64,000 bases of DNA from contig NZ_PDJF01000001.1 of NCBI RefSeq assembly GCF_002563965.1, forward strand, positions 1,178,001 to 1,242,000, written 5' to 3'. Positions 58,839 through 64,000 of the stretch are shown in pieces. The notes below the pieces were generated by a model that was not told the origin of the DNA, searched no databases, and saw nothing but the letters and a program-made list of their open reading frames with translations. The position numbers and the translations under genes are program-made. This DNA is from Corynebacterium renale. GTDB taxonomy: Bacteria; Actinomycetota; Actinomycetes; Mycobacteriales; Mycobacteriaceae. Position 1 is the first letter of the stretch. The number at the start of each line of letters is the position of its first letter.

Positions 58839-60134
58839 GTGACCAACGCAAACATTGAAAACCACGACCCATACGAAGCAGAGACGCTCGGAGAAACCGT
58901 CCCCCTCCAGGAGGGATTAGTTCCAGCCGTCATCACGAGCACGGGCCCCAACGTGCCAGGCGTTTCCGCGGCGTTCTTCGACCAACTCGCCGCCCACAAC
59001 AGTCAGCTTCTCGACGTCGAACAATCTGACTTCCGTGGGCGCCTATCCTTAGCCGCCTTCGCTGGCGTCCACCCCGACAAGCTCGCTTCCTTGCACGGAG
59101 GTTTAGCACAAGCGCTCCAGTCTCTGAATCAGCAAGTTACCGTCGAACTAGTAGATATGCAGACGACCTCACGTCCGCGTTCTACCCACGTCGTCGTGAT
59201 GCTTGGTAACCCAGTGGAAGCAGTCGACGTCTCCCGCGTCGGTGCGGCCCTTGCAGCGCACGGGGCAAATATTGACCGTATCCGCGGAATTTCTGAGTAC
59301 CCAGTCACCGGCCTGGAACTATCCATCACTGTGGCCGATGCCGCTCCGGGTGGGGCTCAGGACCTCCGCGCGGATTTGGCAGTTCTGACTAAAGAACTCA
59401 AGGTGGACATCGCGATGGAGCGTGCCGGACTGCTGCGCCGTTCTAAGCGCTTGGTGTGCTTTGACTGCGATTCCACCCTCATCACCGGCGAGGTCATCGA
59501 GATGCTGGCTGCCCACGCCGGCCGCGAAGAGGAAGTGGCTGCGGTGACTGAGCGGGCTATGCGCGGAGAGATTGATTTCGAAGAATCACTGCGTGAACGC
59601 GTCCAGGCTCTCGCAGGGCTGGATGAGAATGTCATCAAGGAAGTCGCCGATTCTATTGAGCTGACTCCGGGCGCCCGGACCACAGTCCGTACCTTGAAGC
59701 GCATGGGTTACACCGTGGCGGTCGTATCCGGCGGGTTTAATCAAGTTCTCGAAGGCCTTGCCGAGGACCTTGGACTGGATTACGTGCGCGCCAACGAACT
59801 GGAGATCGTCGACGGCAAACTCACAGGCAAGGTGCTGGGCAAGGTAGTCGACCGCGCGGCGAAAGCTGAATTCCTCCGTGAGTTCGCCACTGATCAGGGT
59901 TTGAAGATGTACCAGACGGTAGCGGTCGGGGATGGCGCAAATGACATTGACATGATTTCTGCTGCGGGCTTGGGCATTGCCTTCAACGCAAAGCCGGCGC
60001 TGCGTGAGGTTGCAGACACTTCGGTGAACCACCCGTTCCTCGATGAGGTCCTCTACATTCTGGGCATCCCACGCGACGAGATCGACGCCTCCGATTCGGA
60101 GGATGGCACGGCCCGCAAGGTTGCTCTGCAGTGA
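58839..60134 (+). CDS. serB: Phosphoserine phosphatase
   Basis: Last step of serine synthesis. The 431-residue protein has an N-terminal extension with two ACT-type regulatory regions (AVITSTGPNVPGVSAAFF and HVVVMLGNPVEAVDVSRV as starts), followed by a HAD phosphatase core: motif I LVCFDCDSTLIT, motif II VAVVSGGFNQ, motif III/IV VAVGDGANDIDM. This is the long mycobacterial-type SerB. GTG 58839 has GGAAG about 14 bases upstream; the frame open to 58767 overlaps the terminator. The following gene overlaps its stop (GTGA). Confidence 0.95.
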   Translation: MTNANIENHDPYEAETLGETVPLQEGLVPAVITSTGPNVPGVSAAFFDQLAAHNSQLLDVEQSDFRGRLSLAAFAGVHPDKLASLHGGLAQALQSLNQQVTVELVDMQTTSRPRSTHVVVMLGNPVEAVDVSRVGAALAAHGANIDRIRGISEYPVTGLELSITVADAAPGGAQDLRADLAVLTKELKVDIAMERAGLLRRSKRLVCFDCDSTLITGEVIEMLAAHAGREEEVAAVTERAMRGEIDFEESLRERVQALAGLDENVIKEVADSIELTPGARTTVRTLKRMGYTVAVVSGGFNQVLEGLAEDLGLDYVRANELEIVDGKLTGKVLGKVVDRAAKAEFLREFATDQGLKMYQTVAVGDGANDIDMISAAGLGIAFNAKPALREVADTSVNHPFLDEVLYILGIPRDEIDASDSEDGTARKVALQ

Positions 60135-60889
60135 CCGGGGAATTCTCCCCGGAGGAACTCGAAGCTATCCTTGCGGCGCACGCCTTGCTGGTATCGCGCA
60201 CGAGCGACGACTATCACCAGCGCTACGAGGATCCGGAGCATCCGGAGACCGTGCAGGCGATGCAGATCGTCCTCAACATTCCGAAGGCCGATCCGCCGGT
60301 GGCGACAGATCTCTATGAGGCCGCAGCCGCGGCTGTCGTCGGGGTGTGCCTGGCGCCCCAGGCCGGTCGACCGGGTGCCTGGCAGGATCACCTGCTGGCG
60401 TGGTACGACCACAGCATTCGGAAAGTAACGCGTCGCGCCCGCAACAGTCCGTGGCGCGCAGTACAAGCGCTGCCAGGAGTGACGGTAGGGGACCACGCAC
60501 GGGCTTTCATTCCTTCCGCTGTTTCGGAAGTCCCACACGAGATTTCCAAATTGCAGATTAAAGGGACGCAACTGCCTGCCGATGAACCCGGACCAGCGCC
60601 GTCGGGGCGGCCGGTGGTGTATGTGGATGCATCGTTAAGCATGACAACCGGGAAGATCGCAGCCCAGGTCGGGCACGGTGCCATGCTGCTCGCCGCAGCG
60701 CAACCTGCGGACTGGGTGCTGGGGTGGGCGCGCACTAGCTTTGCGACGTCCGTCCGGCTGGTAGACCACGACCATTTCACGCACCTGTGCGCCAAAGACG
60801 GCGCGGTGACGGTAGTGGACGCCGGGTTTACAGAAATCGCGCCCGATACAGCCACGGTGGTCGCGCTACCGGAACCGCCTAAGGGGTAG
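60131..60889 (+). CDS. Peptidyl-tRNA hydrolase family protein (PTH2-like)
   Basis: A 252-residue protein whose C-terminal part (about 155-250) resembles archaeal/eukaryotic-type PTH2: YVDASLSMTTGKIAAQVGHGAMLLA and LCAKDGAVTVVDAGFTEIAPDTATVVAL, with K, Q and H of KIAAQVGHG in the active-site position. The N-terminal helical half is specific to actinobacteria. GTG 60131 overlaps the serB stop by four bases. The 3' end overlaps the convergent helicase gene by 11 bases. Whether it recycles peptidyl-tRNA alongside a standard Pth is unknown. Confidence 0.78.
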   Translation: MTGEFSPEELEAILAAHALLVSRTSDDYHQRYEDPEHPETVQAMQIVLNIPKADPPVATDLYEAAAAAVVGVCLAPQAGRPGAWQDHLLAWYDHSIRKVTRRARNSPWRAVQALPGVTVGDHARAFIPSAVSEVPHEISKLQIKGTQLPADEPGPAPSGRPVVYVDASLSMTTGKIAAQVGHGAMLLAAAQPADWVLGWARTSFATSVRLVDHDHFTHLCAKDGAVTVVDAGFTEIAPDTATVVALPEPPKG

Positions 60890-62864
60890 CCACCAAGCGT
60901 TTCAGGGCCCCGCGTACAACCGTGGGGTCTTGGGTGGGCCAGAAGTTGGGCATGGAATCGCGCAGGAAACTCCCGTAGCGTTTGGTGACAAGGCGCTGAT
61001 CCAAAACGGAGACCACGCCGCGGTCGTCGGTAGCGCGGAGCAGTCGGCCCGCGCCCTGTGCCATAAGAAGTGCTGCGTGGGTTGCCGAAACCTCCATGAA
61101 CCCGGAACGGCCTTCTGCGTTCGCGGCCTCGCTGCGGGCCTGCTGGAGGGGGTCATCGGGGCGCGGGAACGGAATGCGATCGATGATCACTTGGCTCAGC
61201 GAGGGGCCAGGTACGTCAACGCCCTGCCACAAAGTCAGGGTGCCGAAGAGGCAGGTGTTTTCGTCAGCGGCAAATTGGGACACCAAGGAACTGATGGAAT
61301 CGTCTCCTTGGAGCAGGACATCCATGGGCAGCCGAGGGCGCAACGCTTCAGCGGCCTGTACGGCGGCGCGTCGGGAAGAAAACAGTCCTAGGGTGCGGCC
61401 CCCGGCAGCCATGATGAGCTCATAGATTTCATCGAGGGTTTCCGGGGCGATGCCGTCGCGGCCCGGCAGCGGAAGGTGTCGGGCCACGTACAAGATCCCC
61501 GATTTACGTGGGTCAAACGGCGTGCCCACGTCCAAGGAATCCCACGACCCCTTCGGCAGGCCCCACGAGGCGGCCATGGCGTTGAAGTTACCGCCCAAAC
61601 TCAGCGTCGCCGAGGCCAGAATCACGGTGTTTTCAGCGAAAAGATGCGTGTTCAGCAACCCCGCGACCGAAAGGGGCGCAACGGTCAAGGTTGCGCCACG
61701 ACGCTCGTCGACAACGAGCCACGCCACGTCCGTCTGCTTGGCGGGGTCCTCAATCTCCATGACCTCGAGGATGCGCACGATTGCGTCGTGGAGGTCCATG
61801 AGGTGAGTAGAAAGGCTCTGCCGCTCGGCGAAAGTTTCGGGGTCGTTGGCCAGTTCGCCGTCGGGGCTTTTGTTCGTCGCGGCACGTAAGGACCAGATGG
61901 CGTCGCGAAGCGTCACCAGAAGGGTGCGGGTGTGATCGTCGATGGAGGTCCACCGGCCATCAGGAAGGGTAGGAGCGTGGTTGTCCCACGCTTCGGCTGC
62001 GGCCACGAGTTCTTCATCACGCCCATCGGCACCCAACTTGCCGCCACGTTTAGCCGCGAGCTTCAGGGACTGCGCGGTGATTTGCGCGGTAGAGACGGAG
62101 GTGATGCGATCGTCGAGTTCATGGGCCTCGTCGATGATGACGACGTCATGCTCGGGAAGGATCGTTGCGTCACTGAGCGCGTCGATGGCAAGCAGAGCAT
62201 GGTTGGTCACCACAACGTCGACCTCTCGCGTTGCGGCGCGAGCTTTCTCCGCGAAGCAGTCTTCGCCGTAGGCGCAGCGGGAGGCTCCCACGCACTCGCG
62301 GGAGGACACGGACACGTGACGCCACACCGACTCCGGGACACCAGGCTCGAGGTCATCCCGATCGCCGGTTTCCGTCTCCTGTGCCCAGTCGTATACGCGC
62401 TTAATCTGCGCGCCTAGCCAACTGAGTTGGGTCTCCGAGACGGCCTCATCCTCGCTATCTACGCCCAGTGCTTCCTGGGGTTCGTCTGCTGCGAGCTTGT
62501 TGAGGCAGACGTAGTTGGAGCGCCCTTTCTGCAGCGCGAACGTAGGTTCGCGGCCCACGAGTGGGGCGATGGCTTCCGCCAGGCGTGGCAAGTCCCGGCC
62601 AACGAGCTGGCGCTGGAGCGCGATTGTGGCGGTGGAGACCACCACGGTGGTATCCGTTTCAATCGCGTGCTTAATCGCCGGCACCAAATAGGCCAAGGAT
62701 TTACCCGTGCCCGTGCCGGCCTGGACGGCAAGATGCCGCTGCGTGGCGATGGCCTTGTCCACCGCGTCAGCCATGCGAGATTGGCCGTCGCGGCGGGATC
62801 CCCCGAGCGCCTCGACCGCTGCTGCTAAAAGGTCGGACGTTGTCAGTTCATCAGAAGAACTCAT
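60879..62864 (-). CDS. DinG-like ATP-dependent DNA helicase with Fe-S cluster
   Basis: XPD/DinG-family superfamily 2 helicase (661 aa), probably 5'-3', acting in DNA repair or R-loop removal. Walker A is QAGTGTGKSLAYL. An iron-sulfur domain has four cysteines (NYVCLNK, SRECVGASRCAYGEDCF). The Walker B box is VVIIDEAHELDD, and C-terminal motifs include GLFSSRRAAVQAAEAL and GTLTLWQGVDVPG, then QGAGRLLRATDDRGVV. ATG 62864 is chosen; the longer frame overlaps the upstream pncB. It begins 5 bp after the pncB stop, so the two are cotranscribed. Confidence 0.92.
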   Translation of the reverse strand: MSSSDELTTSDLLAAAVEALGGSRRDGQSRMADAVDKAIATQRHLAVQAGTGTGKSLAYLVPAIKHAIETDTTVVVSTATIALQRQLVGRDLPRLAEAIAPLVGREPTFALQKGRSNYVCLNKLAADEPQEALGVDSEDEAVSETQLSWLGAQIKRVYDWAQETETGDRDDLEPGVPESVWRHVSVSSRECVGASRCAYGEDCFAEKARAATREVDVVVTNHALLAIDALSDATILPEHDVVIIDEAHELDDRITSVSTAQITAQSLKLAAKRGGKLGADGRDEELVAAAEAWDNHAPTLPDGRWTSIDDHTRTLLVTLRDAIWSLRAATNKSPDGELANDPETFAERQSLSTHLMDLHDAIVRILEVMEIEDPAKQTDVAWLVVDERRGATLTVAPLSVAGLLNTHLFAENTVILASATLSLGGNFNAMAASWGLPKGSWDSLDVGTPFDPRKSGILYVARHLPLPGRDGIAPETLDEIYELIMAAGGRTLGLFSSRRAAVQAAEALRPRLPMDVLLQGDDSISSLVSQFAADENTCLFGTLTLWQGVDVPGPSLSQVIIDRIPFPRPDDPLQQARSEAANAEGRSGFMEVSATHAALLMAQGAGRLLRATDDRGVVSVLDQRLVTKRYGSFLRDSMPNFWPTQDPTVVRGALKRLVATP

Positions 62865-62869
62865 ACACC

Positions 62870-64000
62870 CTAGTTTTGGCCACTCGGTGGGAAACCGACA
62901 AATCGGGTGCCCAAGGCGGGCTCGTCCCGTGACAGTGCCAAACCCTCCCACGGTAGGGTGACCAGTTGGTCCGCGAGGAAAGACCGGGATTCCTCCAGAG
63001 TAGGCAGGCCCTCGACCAGCTTGCCATCCTCGATGAGCAGGTGCGTGCGCTCCTCCAGGTGCGCTGCACCGAGCTCCGGCGCGGGCGCGTCGAAAGGCAC
63101 CACAATCTCTTCGATCGCAGTCCCGGTGGCGCGGTAGGCGCGCAGGCCCCGCTTAGCGCCCGCTTGCATCTCCTTGTTGCGCGACCGCTTTGCGACGGGA
63201 TGGCCGTCAACTTCTACTAGCTTGTACACCATGCCAGGCGTGGGCGCTCCAGAGCCGGTCACGACAGAGGTACCAACGCCGAAGGAATCTACCGGCTCCC
63301 CGCGCAGTCCAGCGATTGTGAACTCGTCCAGGTCGGAGGAGACCACAATCTTGGTGTTGTATGCGCCCAGAGAATCTAGCTGGCGGCGTACGCGACGCGT
63401 CATCACGCCTAGATCTCCGGAGTCAATCCGGACGGCGGCGAGGTCAGTGCCGGCTACCTCAATGGCGGTGGTGACGCCTTGGGTGATGTCGTACGTATCT
63501 ACCAGCAGGGTGGTGTCTTTACCGAGTGTTGCAACCTGGGACTCGAACGCTGCGCGCTCATCCGGTTGTCCGGATTCATCAACGTGCAAGAGAGTCCAGG
63601 CGTGGGCTGCCGTGCCCGACACGGGGATGCCATACCGATAGCCGGCCTCGAGATTTGAGGTGCCCACAAAACCACCTAAGTAGGCAGCGCGTGACGCGGT
63701 CACAGCCGCATATTCGTGCGTGCGACGCGAACCCATCTCAACAATTGGTCGGCCGTCGGCGGCCACAACCATGCGCGCGGCAGCAGATGCGACCGCGGAG
63801 TCCGCATTCATGATGGAAAGGATGACGGTCTCTAGGACCACGCACTCGGCGAAAGTGCCACGCACAGACAAGATAGGGGAGTACGGGAAGTAGAGGTCCC
63901 CTTCCACGTACCCGTGCACATCGCCGCTAAAACGATAATCCCGCAGGAATTCGATCGTGGCTTCGTCCAAAAAATCCAGGGACTTCAGCTGGTCTTCGGT
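62870..64000 (-). CDS. pncB: Nicotinate phosphoribosyltransferase (5' end beyond window)
   Basis: NAD salvage enzyme that makes nicotinate mononucleotide from nicotinate and PRPP. The frame is open to the window edge, reading TEDQLKSLDFLDEATIEFL at its visible start, so roughly the first 50-60 residues are missing. Family blocks are DVHGYVEGDLYFPYSPIL, EMGSRRTHEYAAV (substrate site), FVGTSNLEAGYRYGIPVSGTAAHAW and VRIDSGDLGVMTRRVR, then SDLDEF. It complements nadE in this window. The helicase gene follows after 5 bp. Confidence 0.95.
   Translation of the reverse strand, partial: TEDQLKSLDFLDEATIEFLRDYRFSGDVHGYVEGDLYFPYSPILSVRGTFAECVVLETVILSIMNADSAVASAAARMVVAADGRPIVEMGSRRTHEYAAVTASRAAYLGGFVGTSNLEAGYRYGIPVSGTAAHAWTLLHVDESGQPDERAAFESQVATLGKDTTLLVDTYDITQGVTTAIEVAGTDLAAVRIDSGDLGVMTRRVRRQLDSLGAYNTKIVVSSDLDEFTIAGLRGEPVDSFGVGTSVVTGSGAPTPGMVYKLVEVDGHPVAKRSRNKEMQAGAKRGLRAYRATGTAIEEIVVPFDAPAPELGAAHLEERTHLLIEDGKLVEGLPTLEESRSFLADQLVTLPWEGLALSRDEPALGTRFVGFPPSGQN

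Overview
The window is a core chromosomal segment of an actinobacterium, almost certainly a Corynebacterium. This rests on gene order and content: ramA-cysK-cysE near a succinyl-CoA:acetate CoA-transferase, gntR1 lying between nrdE and nrdF, mycothiol synthase, an HtaA-type surface protein, DtxR-, McbR- and NrdR-like operators, and a 16S-23S-5S operon without spacer tRNAs. GC content is moderately high outside the rRNA spacers. Many genes have a TANNNT -10 box 6-8 bases before an ATG/GTG, the arrangement of leaderless transcription common in this group. I cannot name the species from the sequence alone. The rRNA operon lies on the + strand, so + is probably the leading strand here.

Layout. 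1-1.64 kb: end of a siderophore ABC importer. 1.64-5.1 kb: two divergent secreted phosphatases (purple-acid-type and PhoD). 5.1-6.7 kb: a small accessory patch with a frameshifted surface-protein tail, four 23-bp tandem repeats and a DUF4143 ATPase. 6.8-17.1 kb: housekeeping genes (thioesterase, purF, purM, ygfZ, pabC, nitrobindin, lipid kinase, lmeA-like, mshD). 17.1-20.2 kb: two convergent surface proteins, each preceded by a strong DtxR-like box, one carrying a collagen-like repeat. 20.4-26.7 kb: pstSCAB, a secreted lipase and phoU. 26.7-34.4 kb: dusB, CoA-transferase, a tRNA cluster with a duplicated tRNA-Asp, csoR, cysE, cysK and ramA. 34.5-41.4 kb: murA and the rRNA operon. 41.8-49.3 kb: MacB-like ABC exporter, paired fluoride channels, DsbA-like protein, tRNA-Ala, small redox and zinc proteins, fructosamine kinase and nadE. 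49.3-56.5 kb: sugar transporter, rpmJ, nrdHIE, gntR1 and nrdF. 57-64 kb: ctaD, serB, a peptidyl-tRNA hydrolase, a DinG-like helicase and partial pncB.

Functionally the window joins iron and heme acquisition (siderophore importer, HtaA locus), phosphate scavenging (two secreted phosphatases, Pst, PhoU), acetate and sulfur control (RamA, CoA-transferase, CysE/CysK with an McbR-type box), nucleotide supply (PurF, PurM, NrdHIEF under NrdR-like boxes) and NAD supply (NadE, PncB). No prophage, CRISPR array, transposase or complete mobile element was seen. The features least explained by ordinary core-genome content are the 23-bp repeat/ATPase patch, the collagen-HtaA protein, an 89-bp inverted-repeat element between two identical tRNA-Asp genes, and a recurrent 10-mer, GTCGATAAGC, mostly on the + strand.
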